A stretch of DNA of 64,000 nt from Burkholderia cepacia (GTDB taxonomy: Bacteria; Pseudomonadota; Gammaproteobacteria; Burkholderiales; Burkholderiaceae). The notes under the pieces were generated by a model, which was not told the DNA's origin, made no database searches, and was given only the letters and a program-made list of their open reading frames with translations. Of this stretch, positions 19,310 to 28,546 are shown piece by piece. Each line of letters begins with the position of its first letter. Positions within the stretch are counted from its first letter, which is position 1. The stretch spans positions 1 through 64,000 of the forward strand of contig NZ_LDWR01000056.1 in NCBI RefSeq assembly GCF_001039005.1, in the 5' to 3' direction. The position numbers and the translations under genes are program-made.

Positions 19310-19476
19310 GTATCCGCTCCGGCGGCAGGTCCGGCCGTACAGGCCGGGCGGCGCGCGCCGGGACGATCCACCCTTACCGGTATCGACTAGTACTCGCAGT
19401 GTCGCCGAGAAGGCGCGATTCCTCGCTTACCCGCGGGGCGCAACGTCCTCCGGCAGCACGGGCCAAGGAGCTTTAA

Positions 19477-20427
19477 ATGGATATTTTCGTCCAGCAGGTT
19501 CTCAACGGACTGGTGCTCGGCAGTGTGTACGCCATCATCGCGTTGGGTTACACGATGGTGTACGGCATTCTCGGCATCATCAACTTCGCGCACGGCGACG
19601 TGCTGATGATTGGCGCGATGGTCGCCCTGTCAGCCATTACCGTGCTGCAGAACCATTTCCCCGGACTCGGCAACGTCGCGACGCTGGCGATCGGCCTGGG
19701 CATCGCCGCCGTCGTCTGTGCGTTCGTCGGCTTCACGATCGAGCGGGTCGCCTACCGGCCGCTGCGCCGCGCGCCGCGCCTCGCGCCGCTGATCACCGCG
19801 ATCGGCGTGTCGATCCTGCTGCAGACGGCCGCGATGATCATCTGGTCGCGCAACCCGCTGCCGTTCCCGCAATTGCTGCCGACCGATCCGATCAACGTGA
19901 TCAAGGCCACCGACACGACGCCCGGCGCCGTGATCTCGGTGACTGAAATCGTGATCATCGCGGTGGCGTTCATCGTGATGGGCGGCCTGCTGCTGCTCGT
20001 GCACAAGACCAAGCTCGGCCGCGCGATGCGCGCGATCGCCGAAAGCCCGAACACCGCGAGCCTGATGGGCGTGAACCCGAACTTCGTGATTTCCGCGACG
20101 TTCATGATCGGCTCCGCGCTCGCCGCGCTGGCCGGTGTGATGATCGCGTCCGAATACGGCAACGTGCACTTCTACATGGGCTTCATTCCCGGCATGAAGG
20201 CGTTCACCGCCGCGGTGCTGGGCGGGATCGGCAACCTCGGTGGCGCAATGGTCGGCGGCGTGCTGCTCGGCCTGATCGAGCAGCTCGGTGCCGGCTACAT
20301 CGGCAACCTCACGGGTGGCGTATTCGGCAGTAACTACCAGGACGTGTTCGCCTTCATCGTGCTGATCATCGTGCTGGTGTTTCGTCCGTCGGGCCTGCTG
20401 GGCGAACGTGTCGCGGATCGCGCGTAA
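19477..20427 (+). CDS. livH: Branched-chain amino-acid ABC transporter permease LivH
   Basis: The 316-residue inner-membrane permease has about eight hydrophobic segments and the LivH family start QQVLNGLVLGSVYAIIALGY. AAGGAG lies just upstream of the ATG. It forms the membrane channel with LivM for import of Leu, Ile and Val or related substrates. It is the first gene of livHMGF; no binding-protein gene is attached. An unassigned 160-nt leader separates it from the preceding terminator. Confidence 0.95.
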   Translation: MDIFVQQVLNGLVLGSVYAIIALGYTMVYGILGIINFAHGDVLMIGAMVALSAITVLQNHFPGLGNVATLAIGLGIAAVVCAFVGFTIERVAYRPLRRAPRLAPLITAIGVSILLQTAAMIIWSRNPLPFPQLLPTDPINVIKATDTTPGAVISVTEIVIIAVAFIVMGGLLLLVHKTKLGRAMRAIAESPNTASLMGVNPNFVISATFMIGSALAALAGVMIASEYGNVHFYMGFIPGMKAFTAAVLGGIGNLGGAMVGGVLLGLIEQLGAGYIGNLTGGVFGSNYQDVFAFIVLIIVLVFRPSGLLGERVADRA

Positions 20428-20445
20428 CGGAAGGGAGCAAACAAC

Positions 20446-21615
20446 ATGACATCCATTCAACCGATCGAATCCTCGACGTCGCTCGTCGAAGAGCGCAACA
20501 CCACCAAGACCGTCATCATCGGCGTCCTGACCGCTGCGTTCGTGATCGCCGCGCCGATCATCATCGGCTCGGCCGGCGGCAACTACTGGGTCCGTGTGCT
20601 CGACTTCGCGATGCTGTACGTGATGCTCGCGCTCGGCCTGAACGTCGTGGTCGGCTTCGCCGGCCTGCTCGACCTGGGCTACATCGCGTTCTACGCGGTG
20701 GGCGCGTACACGGCGGCATTGCTGAGCTCGCCGCACCTGACGTCGCAGTTCGAGTGGATCGCGGCCCTCGCGCCCGGCGGATTGCACATCCCGTTCCTGA
20801 TCATCGTGCCGATCGCGATGGCGCTCGCGGCGACCTTCGGGATCCTGCTCGGCGCACCGACGCTGCGACTGCGCGGCGACTACCTGGCGATCGTCACGCT
20901 CGGCTTCGGCGAAATCGTCCGGATCTTCATGAACAACCTCGACCGTCCGGTGAACATCACCAACGGCCCGAAGGGGATCACGGGCATCGATCCGGTACAT
21001 GTCGGCGGCTTCAACCTGTCGCAGACGCACTCGCTGTTCGGCCTCCAGCTGCCGTCGGTCTACATGTACTACTACCTGTTCGTGCTGTGCTCGCTGCTGG
21101 TGATCTGGACGTGTACGCGTCTGCAGCACTCGCGCATCGGCCGCGCATGGGCGGCGATCCGCGAGGACGAGATCGCGGCAAAGGCGATGGGCATCAACAC
21201 CCGTAACGTGAAGCTGCTCGCGTTCGCGATGGGCGCGTCGTTCGGCGGCCTGTCGGGCGCGATGTTCGGTTCGTTCCAGGGCTTCGTGTCGCCCGAGTCG
21301 TTCACGTTCTGGGAATCGATCGTCGTGCTGGCCTGCGTGGTGCTCGGCGGCATGGGCCATATCCCGGGCGTGATCCTGGGTGCGGTGCTGCTCGCGATCT
21401 TCCCGGAATTCCTGCGCTCGACGATGAGCCCGCTGCAGCATGCGCTGTTCGGTCATGACATCGTCGATACGGAAGTGATCCGACAGGCGCTGTACGGCCT
21501 CGCGATGGTGATCATCATGCTGTATCGCTCGGAAGGCCTGTGGCCCGCGCCGAAGCATGAGGACAAGATCGCGAAACTGGCGAAGCGCGCCAGCAAGAAG
21601 CCGGTGCGCGCCTAA
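20446..21615 (+). CDS. livM: Branched-chain amino-acid ABC transporter permease LivM
   Basis: The 389-residue second permease has about ten hydrophobic segments and the conserved ALGLNVVVGFAGLLDLGYIA region (about 63-82). A longer cytoplasmic N-terminus and basic C-terminus (KRASKKPVRA) frame the core. It starts 18 nt after livH with a GGGAG-type ribosome-binding site. Confidence 0.95.
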   Translation: MTSIQPIESSTSLVEERNTTKTVIIGVLTAAFVIAAPIIIGSAGGNYWVRVLDFAMLYVMLALGLNVVVGFAGLLDLGYIAFYAVGAYTAALLSSPHLTSQFEWIAALAPGGLHIPFLIIVPIAMALAATFGILLGAPTLRLRGDYLAIVTLGFGEIVRIFMNNLDRPVNITNGPKGITGIDPVHVGGFNLSQTHSLFGLQLPSVYMYYYLFVLCSLLVIWTCTRLQHSRIGRAWAAIREDEIAAKAMGINTRNVKLLAFAMGASFGGLSGAMFGSFQGFVSPESFTFWESIVVLACVVLGGMGHIPGVILGAVLLAIFPEFLRSTMSPLQHALFGHDIVDTEVIRQALYGLAMVIIMLYRSEGLWPAPKHEDKIAKLAKRASKKPVRA

Positions 21616-21639
21616 CCTACGGACACAGAGGATATACAC

Positions 21640-22415
21640 ATGAGCGACAAGCAAATCCGACTGTCCGTGCAGGGCGTGAACAAGCGCTTCGGCGGCCTGC
21701 AGGCACTTTCCGACGTCGGCCTGCAGATCAAGGAAGGCGAGATCTACGGCCTGATCGGCCCGAACGGCGCCGGCAAGACGACGTTCTTCAACGTGATCAC
21801 GGGCCTGTACACGCCGGATTCCGGCGATTTCAAGCTCGACGGCCAGAACTACACGCCGACGGCGGTGCACCAGGTGGCGAAGGCCGGCATTGCGCGCACC
21901 TTCCAGAACATCCGCCTGTTCGGCGGGATGACGGCCCTCGAGAACGTGATGGTGGGCCGCCACGTGCGGACCAAGCACGGTCTGCTCGGCGCGGTGTTCC
22001 AGACGCCGGCCGAACGCCAGGAGGAGCGCGAGATCAAGGAGCGCGCGATCGAGCTGCTCGAGTATGTCGGCGTGCTGCAGTACGCCGACTACACGTCGCG
22101 CAACCTGTCGTACGGCCACCAGCGCCGTCTCGAGATCGCGCGCGCGCTGGCGACCGACCCGAAGCTGCTCGCGCTCGACGAGCCGGCGGCCGGGATGAAC
22201 GCGACCGAGAAGGTCGAACTCACGCGCCTGCTCGACAAGATCCGTTCGGACGGCCGCACGATTCTGCTGATCGAGCACGACGTGAAGCTCGTGATGCACT
22301 TGTGCAACCGGATGACGGTGCTCGATTACGGCAAGGTGATCGCCGAGGGTCTGCCGCAGGACGTGCAGAAGAATCCGAAGGTGATTGAGGCATATCTCGG
22401 CGCAGGGGTGCACTG

Positions 22416-22416
<1 letters not shown>
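21640..22416 (+). CDS. livG: Branched-chain amino-acid ABC transporter ATP-binding protein LivG
   Basis: The 258-residue ATPase has Walker A GPNGAGKT at about 40-47, the LivG-type signature NLSYGHQRRLEIARAL, Walker B LLALDEPAAGMN, and the H-loop LLIEHD. It energises LivHM from the cytoplasm. Its stop codon overlaps the livF start by one base. Confidence 0.96.
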
Positions 22417-23132
<716 letters not shown>

Positions 23133-23200
23133 GCGAGTGAATGAGCGGGCCCGGTGACGCGTAGCGGCAGATGCCGCGCGCGCCGCACCAGGGCTTTCGA

Positions 23201-23236
23201 AAGGCTGTCACGGAATGCCGTGACAGCCTTTTTTTT
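23201..23236 (+). terminator. Rho-independent terminator after livF
   Basis: A perfect 13-bp stem (23201-23213 with 23218-23230) has a 4-nt loop and eight T. Confidence 0.95.
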
Positions 23237-23328
23237 CGTGTTCGGCGATTCGGGTCGAACTGTGCGCGCGGAGGCGACTCCATTCGACAGTTGCGCCGTG
23301 CATGCGGCGCGGGAAACGATGGGGGCAG

Positions 23329-23398
23329 CCCGATGCCAGTCGTCCGACACCGGCCGCCCGATGCCGGTCGCCCGACACCGGCCGTCCGATGCCGGCCG
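23329..23398. repeat. Five tandem copies of a 14-bp repeat
   Basis: The unit YCCGAYRCCRGYCG occurs five times head to tail without spacers. Alternate copies are most alike, giving a 28-bp higher-order period. It lies between the livF terminator and the DUF2278 gene, 64 nt before that start codon. The 329-nt gap holds nothing else I can identify apart from the livF terminator. Confidence 0.8.
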
Positions 23399-23461
23399 CC
23401 CTCAAACCGACACGCGGGCCGCCTACCATCGACGGCCCATCGGCACACGGAGAACACACGC

Positions 23462-24133
23462 ATGAGTCTGGATTACGGTTTCGTGAAGGCGAAGGTGACG
23501 TCGGTGGCGCAGTTGAAGGGCTCGCCGCACGGCAGCGAGATTCAATATCACATCCACCTGACGCTGGCGCTGCCAGCCGGCGACTGGGATGTCGCGATCA
23601 ACGTCGGCACGAGCGACGCGGACGACCTGTTGAACTACAAGCTCGTCTACGATTTCCACCATCCCGTCACGCAGATGCTCGCGGCCGCGGCCGAAGGCTA
23701 CACCGACCTCACGGGGCAGACCGCGCTGCCCGCGCTCGACTACCTGCGCAGCGACATCCTGAACGAGACGGGCGCATGGCGCGCGAGTGCGGTGATGGAC
23801 GGCACCGAGAATCCGGAGCCGATTCCGTCGCTACTGCGGCTCGTGAGCACCGCGCAGTCGCAGGGCCTCGACGTCGTCGTGTTCGGCCGCACCTATGCGG
23901 AAGGCAACGGGATCCACGACACGCACATGAACCAGGGTTCGACGGGCCCGAACTACCTGCATCGCGCGGGCGACGACCATAACGACCACAACGACGTATG
24001 GCAGGACGGCGCGCTGATCGTGCGCGTGAGCGATACGCAGTGGGCCGCGTATTTCGCGGCGTTCGAACAGCAGGCCGTGCCGACCGACGCGCTCGGCAAT
24101 CCGCTGCCGGGCGCGGGGCCGATCACGCGCTGA
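23462..24133 (+). CDS. DUF2278 (YukJ-like) family protein
   Basis: The 223-residue product matches the DUF2278 pattern: start MSLDYGFVKAKV, a central block LVSTAQSQGLDVVVFGRTY, then the conserved HMNQGS and the acidic His/Asn-rich AGDDHNDHNDVWQDGAL. The cluster HDTHMNQG and DHNDHND suggests a metal or ligand site, which is inference. The function of the family is unknown. The gene stands alone on the plus strand and faces the minus-strand GNAT gene. Confidence 0.85.
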   Translation: MSLDYGFVKAKVTSVAQLKGSPHGSEIQYHIHLTLALPAGDWDVAINVGTSDADDLLNYKLVYDFHHPVTQMLAAAAEGYTDLTGQTALPALDYLRSDILNETGAWRASAVMDGTENPEPIPSLLRLVSTAQSQGLDVVVFGRTYAEGNGIHDTHMNQGSTGPNYLHRAGDDHNDHNDVWQDGALIVRVSDTQWAAYFAAFEQQAVPTDALGNPLPGAGPITR

Positions 24134-24154
24134 TATAGGCCGCTGGCGGCTGCA

Positions 24155-24610
24155 TCACGCGGCCGGCAGCATCTTGCCGAACGAGATGCGCTCCTCGACG
24201 CGATAACCGAGTGCCGCATAGAAGCGGCACGCGTCGTCGTTGCCGGGCAGCACCTGCAGGTTGATCTTCAGGCAGCCGCGTGCGGCGAGCGCGCTTTCCG
24301 CGTGCGCGATCAGAGCGCGGCCGACGCCGAGCCGCCGCGCGTCGTTCGCGACGCCGAACGAATAGAGCCAGCCGCGATGGCCGTCGAAACCCGCCATCAG
24401 CGTGCCGACGACGCGCGCGCCGCTGGTCGCGACGAAGAACAGCTCGGGCTGCGTCGCAAGCTTCAGCTCGATCGATCGCAGCGGATCGCGATGCGGCGGT
24501 GCGTCGGCTTCTTCGTACTGCGGGAACGCGTCGCGCCATACCGTGAGCACGGCATCGGTGTCGGCGCGTTCGAACGGGCGGATAGCGACAGCATCGGCGG
24601 CGGCATCCAT
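24155..24610 (-). CDS. GNAT-family N-acetyltransferase
   Basis: The 151-residue acetyltransferase has the acetyl-CoA binding motif A region (GVANDARRLGVGRALIAHAE, roughly 84-103) and the C-terminal NDDACRFYAALGYRVEE typical of GNATs. The substrate is unknown. It starts 13 nt after the stop of the acetylornithine aminotransferase-like gene, so the two are probably one operon. That may point to an amino acid or polyamine substrate. Confidence 0.88.
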   Translation of the reverse strand: MDAAADAVAIRPFERADTDAVLTVWRDAFPQYEEADAPPHRDPLRSIELKLATQPELFFVATSGARVVGTLMAGFDGHRGWLYSFGVANDARRLGVGRALIAHAESALAARGCLKINLQVLPGNDDACRFYAALGYRVEERISFGKMLPAA

Positions 24611-24623
24611 CGTGGCGGTCTCC

Positions 24624-25808
24624 TTAGAGCGTGTCGAGGATCGACCGCAGCATCGCCATCATCTGGTCGATTTCTTCGGTCGTCACGTTCAGCGCGGGCA
24701 TGAAGCGCAGCAGGTTCGGCCGCGCGGCGTTCAGCAGCAGGCCGTCGGGCTGCATGTCGCGCGCCTTCTCGACGATCTGCGGGCCGATGTCCTTGCCGAG
24801 CAGCAGCGCGCGCAGCAGGCCTTCGCCGCGTTCGCCCTCGAAGCCGCGCTCCTCCGACAGTTCGAGCAGCTTGCGCTTCAGGTATTCGCCGCGGGCGCGC
24901 ACGCCTTCGAGGAAGCCGGGCGCGACGAGCTGCGAGATCACCGAATAACCGGCCGCCGTCATCAGCGGGTTGCCGTTGTACGTGCCGCCCTGGTCGCCGG
25001 CTTCGAACACCGCGACCTCGGCCTTCGACAGCAGCGCCGCGAGCGGCACGCCGCTGCCGATACCCTTGCCGAGCGTCATGACGTCCGGCTCGATGTCGGC
25101 GAGTTCGTACGCGAACAGCGTGCCCGCACGACCGCAGCCGCTCTGCACTTCGTCGACGATCAGCAGCAGGTTGTGCTGCCTGGTCAGCGCGCGCAGCTCG
25201 CGCATGAATTCGGGCGTCGCCGGAATCACGCCGCCTTCGCCCTGGATCGGCTCGAGCATCACGGCGACGGTCTTGTCGGTGATCAGCTTCTCGACCGAGT
25301 TGATGTTGTTCAGCTCGGCCTTCGGGAAACCCGGCACCTGCGGCGCGTAGATCGTGTCCCAGCCCGGCTTGCCGCTGGCCGACATCGTCGCGAGCGTGCG
25401 GCCGTGGAAGCTGTGGTCGAACGTGATGATCTCGTACGCGCCGTTGCGGAACTTGCGGCCCCACTTGCGCGCGAGCTTGATCGCGCCTTCGTTCGCCTCG
25501 GCGCCGCTGTTCGTGAAGAACACCTTGTCGAACACGCTGTGCTGCGTGAGCAGGCCCGCGAGCTTGGCCATAGGTTCGTTGTAGAACGCCGGCGACGGGT
25601 TCAGCAGCGTTTCCGCCTGCTTCTTCAGCGCTTCGACGACGCCGTCGTTGCAGTGGCCGAGGCTGTTGACGGCCCAGCCCTGGATGAAGTCCAGATAGCG
25701 CTTGCCGGTGTGATCGTAGAGCCACGAACCCTTGCCGTGCGTAAACACGATGTCGGGGCGGTTCGTGATGTACATCAGCGAGTCGATCGGATAATCGTTC
25801 AGGGGCAT
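24624..25808 (-). CDS. argD: Acetylornithine aminotransferase family protein
   Basis: The 394-residue class III PLP aminotransferase has TNSGAEANEGAIKLAR (about 99-114), catalytic-site Asp at about 219 in LLIVDEVQSGCGR, and the PLP Lys at about 248 in MTLGKGIGSG. It most resembles ArgD (N-acetylornithine to N-acetylglutamate semialdehyde), though AstC- or GabT-like activity cannot be ruled out. The start is the ATG of MPLNDYPIDS, since upstream in-frame codons fall in the leader. The leader carries a promoter, an Arg-rich mini-ORF and a terminator-like hairpin. Confidence 0.9.
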   Translation of the reverse strand: MPLNDYPIDSLMYITNRPDIVFTHGKGSWLYDHTGKRYLDFIQGWAVNSLGHCNDGVVEALKKQAETLLNPSPAFYNEPMAKLAGLLTQHSVFDKVFFTNSGAEANEGAIKLARKWGRKFRNGAYEIITFDHSFHGRTLATMSASGKPGWDTIYAPQVPGFPKAELNNINSVEKLITDKTVAVMLEPIQGEGGVIPATPEFMRELRALTRQHNLLLIVDEVQSGCGRAGTLFAYELADIEPDVMTLGKGIGSGVPLAALLSKAEVAVFEAGDQGGTYNGNPLMTAAGYSVISQLVAPGFLEGVRARGEYLKRKLLELSEERGFEGERGEGLLRALLLGKDIGPQIVEKARDMQPDGLLLNAARPNLLRFMPALNVTTEEIDQMMAMLRSILDTL

Positions 25809-25849
25809 GGCAGCAGACTCCAGCGGACGTTGAAAGGGAAACGGGCAAT

Positions 25850-25873
25850 AAAAAAGCCACGGAAGGCCGTGGC
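25850..25873 (-). terminator. Terminator-like hairpin in the argD-like leader (possible attenuator)
   Basis: On the minus strand a perfect 7-bp stem with CCTT loop (25873-25856) is followed by six T. It ends only 42 nt before the argD-like start codon. It may terminate the upstream reductase transcript, act as an attenuator of the aminotransferase gene, or do both. Confidence 0.8.
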
Positions 25874-25893
25874 TGGTGGGTCGAACAGCTTGT

Positions 25894-25924
25894 GCGTAAC
25901 CGGTGAAGCGGAGTGGTGTTACGC
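25894..25924 (-). promoter_or_regulatory. Leader hairpin upstream of the attenuator-like terminator
   Basis: A perfect 7-bp stem (GCGTAAC with GTTACGC) encloses a 17-nt loop and overlaps the stop codon of the 27-codon leader ORF. I did not find a convincing alternative pairing with the terminator stem. Confidence 0.4.
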
Positions 25925-26002
25925 GCGAGTCCGTGACGAGCCTGCGGCATCCGGGCGGAGCGGCGAGCGGCGACGTCGAAGAGCGGACAGGAAGCGGTTC
26001 AT
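25919..26002 (-). other. Possible 27-codon leader peptide ORF, Arg-rich
   Basis: This ORF, with an ATG at 26002, contains eight Arg codons, four of them consecutive (residues 9-12). It starts within about 1-2 nt of the predicted transcript start, so it would be translated leaderless. It lies in front of an arginine-pathway gene and ahead of two hairpins. In GC-rich DNA chance Arg-rich ORFs are common, so this is only a candidate. Confidence 0.3.
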
Positions 26003-26009
26003 GTGCGCA

Positions 26010-26039
26010 AGCATAAGGCATCCCGCGCCCCACTGTAAA
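26010..26039 (-). promoter_or_regulatory. Sigma-70-like promoter for the argD-like gene
   Basis: On the minus strand TTTACA (26034-26039), an 18-nt spacer and TATGCT (26010-26015) give a good match to the consensus. The predicted start near 26003 leaves a leader of about 195 nt before the argD-like gene. Confidence 0.55.
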
Positions 26040-26093
26040 CCGCCGCGATGCCACGGATGTGACATCGCGGCGCGCGGCGCGGGTGCGCGGTAC

Positions 26094-27125
26094 TCAGACC
26101 GGGTGGGCGAGATCGGCGGCGCTCGTGAACGAGTCCGCGAAGAACTCGTCGGCCGGCAGCGCGTGGTGCTGCGTGAAGTCGCGCTGCGCGGATTCGACCA
26201 TCACCGGTGCGCCGCATGCGTACACCTGGTGGCCCGACAGATCGGGCAGGTCTTCGATCACCGCGCGATGGACGAAGCCCGTGCGGCCGGTCCACTGGTC
26301 GCCGCTGTCCGGCTCGGAGAGCACCGGCACGTACTTGAAGTTCGGGATCTCGCGCGCCCACTGCTCGGCGAGCTCGCCGAGGTAGATGTCCTTCTTGCGT
26401 CGGGCACCCCAGTAGAGCGTCATCGGGCGCGTGATGCCCATGTGCTTCACGTGCTCGATGATCGCCTTGATCGGCGCGAAGCCGGTGCCGGACGCGAGCA
26501 GCACGATCGGCTTGTCGGAATCCTCGCGCAGGAAGAACGTGCCGAGCGGGCCTTCGAAGCGCAGGATGTCGCGCTCCTTCATCGGGCCGAACACGTGATC
26601 GGTGAACTTGCCGCCCGGCATGTGGCGGATGTGCAGCTCGATCGGGCCTTCCTCGTGCGGCGCGTTCGCCATCGAGTAGCTGCGGCGCGAGCCGTCCTTC
26701 AGGATGAACTCGACGTACTGGCCCGCGAGATACTGCAAGCGTTCGTTGGCCGGCAACTGCAGTTTCACGACCATCACGTCGTCGGCCTTGCGTTCGAGCG
26801 CGGCGATCCGGCACGGCAGCTTCTTGACCTGCACGCCGTCGACGCCGGCGATCTCGCGCACGTCGATCTCGAGATCGCATTGCGCCTTCGAGCAGCACAG
26901 CAGCGCGAGGCCGCGCGTGCGCTCGTCGTTGGACAGCGCCGACGCGGCGTGCGGGCCCTGTTCGATCTGGCCCGACACGATCTGGCCTTTGCAGGAGCCG
27001 CACGCGCCGTTCTTGCAGCCGTACGGCAGATGGACGTTCTGGCGCAGCGCGGCCGCCAGCACGGTTTCGTCCGACTCGACCTGGAATTGCCGGCCGCTTT
27101 GCTTGAGAGTGACGTTGAATGCCAT
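26094..27125 (-). CDS. 2Fe-2S ferredoxin / NAD(P)H-flavin reductase fusion (CDP-6-deoxyglucoseen reductase-like)
   Basis: The 343-residue electron-transfer protein has an N-terminal plant-type 2Fe-2S domain with Cys at about 37, 42, 45 and 77 (GCKNGACGSCKG...LLCC). A ferredoxin-reductase module follows: FAD-binding RSYSMAN (about 155-161) and NAD-binding LLASGTGFAPIKAI, with the C-terminal YACGAPVM. This architecture is shared by AscD-type reductases and oxygenase reductase subunits. No oxygenase or deoxysugar genes are nearby, so the partner is unknown. It is transcribed alone, about 285 nt before the argD-like gene. Confidence 0.88.
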   Translation of the reverse strand: MAFNVTLKQSGRQFQVESDETVLAAALRQNVHLPYGCKNGACGSCKGQIVSGQIEQGPHAASALSNDERTRGLALLCCSKAQCDLEIDVREIAGVDGVQVKKLPCRIAALERKADDVMVVKLQLPANERLQYLAGQYVEFILKDGSRRSYSMANAPHEEGPIELHIRHMPGGKFTDHVFGPMKERDILRFEGPLGTFFLREDSDKPIVLLASGTGFAPIKAIIEHVKHMGITRPMTLYWGARRKKDIYLGELAEQWAREIPNFKYVPVLSEPDSGDQWTGRTGFVHRAVIEDLPDLSGHQVYACGAPVMVESAQRDFTQHHALPADEFFADSFTSAADLAHPV

Positions 27126-27232
27126 AGAACCAAACTAGAACAAAATGTGGGGACCGTGCATGTCGAGCACGGCAGCTACAATGCAAACCCGTTGCGCGTC
27201 GCGCAACGGTGGCTACTGATTTCGCAACCAAC

Positions 27233-28270
27233 ATGATCGCGACACGAATCCTGCGCCGGCCGCGCGCACTGATCGTCGGCTGCGGCGACGTCGGCATGCG
27301 CTGCGTCGCGCAATGGCGCGACACGCGCCGCAACCTGCGGATCTTCGCGCTGACGAGCCACCCGGCCCGCCGCGACGAACTGCGCGCCGCGGGCGCGACG
27401 CCGATCGTCGGCGATCTCGACCGCCCGGCGACGCTCGGCCGTCTCGCGGGTCTTGCCCGCACGATCCTGCATCTCGCGCCGCCGCAGTCCGATGGCCGCG
27501 ACGACCGGCGCACGCGTGCGCTGATTGCCGCAACGACCGTTCCCGCTCGACGGCCAGCGGTGCCGCCGGCACCGGCGGTCGGCCGGCTCCGAACGCTGCG
27601 CGCCGCTGCCCGACAGGCCGGCTCGCCCGTTCGGGCAGCGCGTATTGTACCCGACGGCCTTCGCGCGCCGAGGCTCGTCTACGCCAGCACGACGGGCGTA
27701 TATGGCGACTGCGGCGGCGCGCGCATCGACGAAACGCACCCGCTGCGCCCCGCGAATCCGCGCGCGTTCCGGCGCGTGTCGGCCGAGCGGCAACTGCGTG
27801 CGGCGACCACGCGCGGCGTGCTGTCCGCACGCATCGTGCGCATTCCCGGCATCTACGCGGCGAACCGTCTGCCGGTTGCACGGCTCGAGCGCGGCACGCC
27901 GGCGCTCGACGCGGCCGACGACGTCTACACGAACCACATCCACGCGGACGATCTCGCGGCGATCCTGCGCCGCGCGGCCGAGCGCGGCAGGCCGGCGCGC
28001 GCCGTGCATGCGTCGGACGACAGCGAACTGCGGATGGGGGAGTATTTCGACCGTGTCGCGCAGGCGCTCGGCCTGCCGATGCCGCCGCGCGTCAGCCGCG
28101 CGGACGCCGAACGCCAGCTCGAACCGACGCTGCTGTCATTCATGCGCGAGTCGCGGCGCTTGTCCAACGCACGGCTCAAGGCCGAATTGTGCGTGACGTT
28201 GCGATATCCGACCGTAGACGATTTCCTTCAAACGCTCGCGCCGGGCAGCGCGTCAAGTCAGCGCCGGTAA
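27233..28270 (+). CDS. NAD-dependent epimerase/dehydratase-like (SDR) protein
   Basis: The product of about 345 residues has an N-terminal Rossmann motif (LIVGCGDVGMRCV) and the extended-SDR stretch LVYASTTGVYGDCGG, with the Tyr of an atypical active site. NHIHADDLAAIL is also typical of the family. An insertion-like Ala/Pro/Arg-rich region (about residues 95-140) splits the two conserved halves. No Shine-Dalgarno decides between the ATG at 27233 and the in-frame GTG at 27209. An 8-bp hairpin (27190-27208) lies just upstream. The substrate is unknown. Confidence 0.78.
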   Translation: MIATRILRRPRALIVGCGDVGMRCVAQWRDTRRNLRIFALTSHPARRDELRAAGATPIVGDLDRPATLGRLAGLARTILHLAPPQSDGRDDRRTRALIAATTVPARRPAVPPAPAVGRLRTLRAAARQAGSPVRAARIVPDGLRAPRLVYASTTGVYGDCGGARIDETHPLRPANPRAFRRVSAERQLRAATTRGVLSARIVRIPGIYAANRLPVARLERGTPALDAADDVYTNHIHADDLAAILRRAAERGRPARAVHASDDSELRMGEYFDRVAQALGLPMPPRVSRADAERQLEPTLLSFMRESRRLSNARLKAELCVTLRYPTVDDFLQTLAPGSASSQRR

Positions 28271-28441
28271 CGCCTCGATCAGCAGGAAGCACAGCAGCGC
28301 GCCGATCAGCGCGCCAATCAGGTTCGGATGATATTTGTGCTTCATGTGCATCGCGGCCAGCAGGCCGCCGATCACGATGACACCGACGACCGCGAACGCG
28401 ATCGTCACGTACGACAGTTCGAAAGAATGGTTGATGTTCAT
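28253..28441 (-). CDS. Small two-helix membrane protein
   Basis: The 62-residue product (start MNINHSFELSYVTIAFAVVG) has two hydrophobic helices, at about 12-31 and 41-60, joined by the basic loop MHMKHKYH. I do not recognise a named family. It overlaps the 3' end of the convergent SDR-like gene by 18 nt. A GGGGAGAC-type ribosome-binding site is present upstream. Confidence 0.65.
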   Translation of the reverse strand: MNINHSFELSYVTIAFAVVGVIVIGGLLAAMHMKHKYHPNLIGALIGALLCFLLIEALPALT

Positions 28442-28546
28442 GATGTCTCCCCTGCATCGCTGCTCGTACAGCTTGTGATTCGAGTATAGCGGGGGATCGT
28501 GCGGCGGAGAGGCGGCCGGACTCCGAACGGTCGTGCGGATTTTCCC

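Noticed and set aside
23329-23398. Possible CRISPR array
   Set aside because: The units are 14 bp with no spacers and differ from each other, and there are no cas genes; it is a tandem repeat.
26042-26070. Hairpin after the ferredoxin-reductase gene as its terminator
   Set aside because: An 8-bp stem is present (CCGCGATG with CATCGCGG), but no T run follows on the minus strand.
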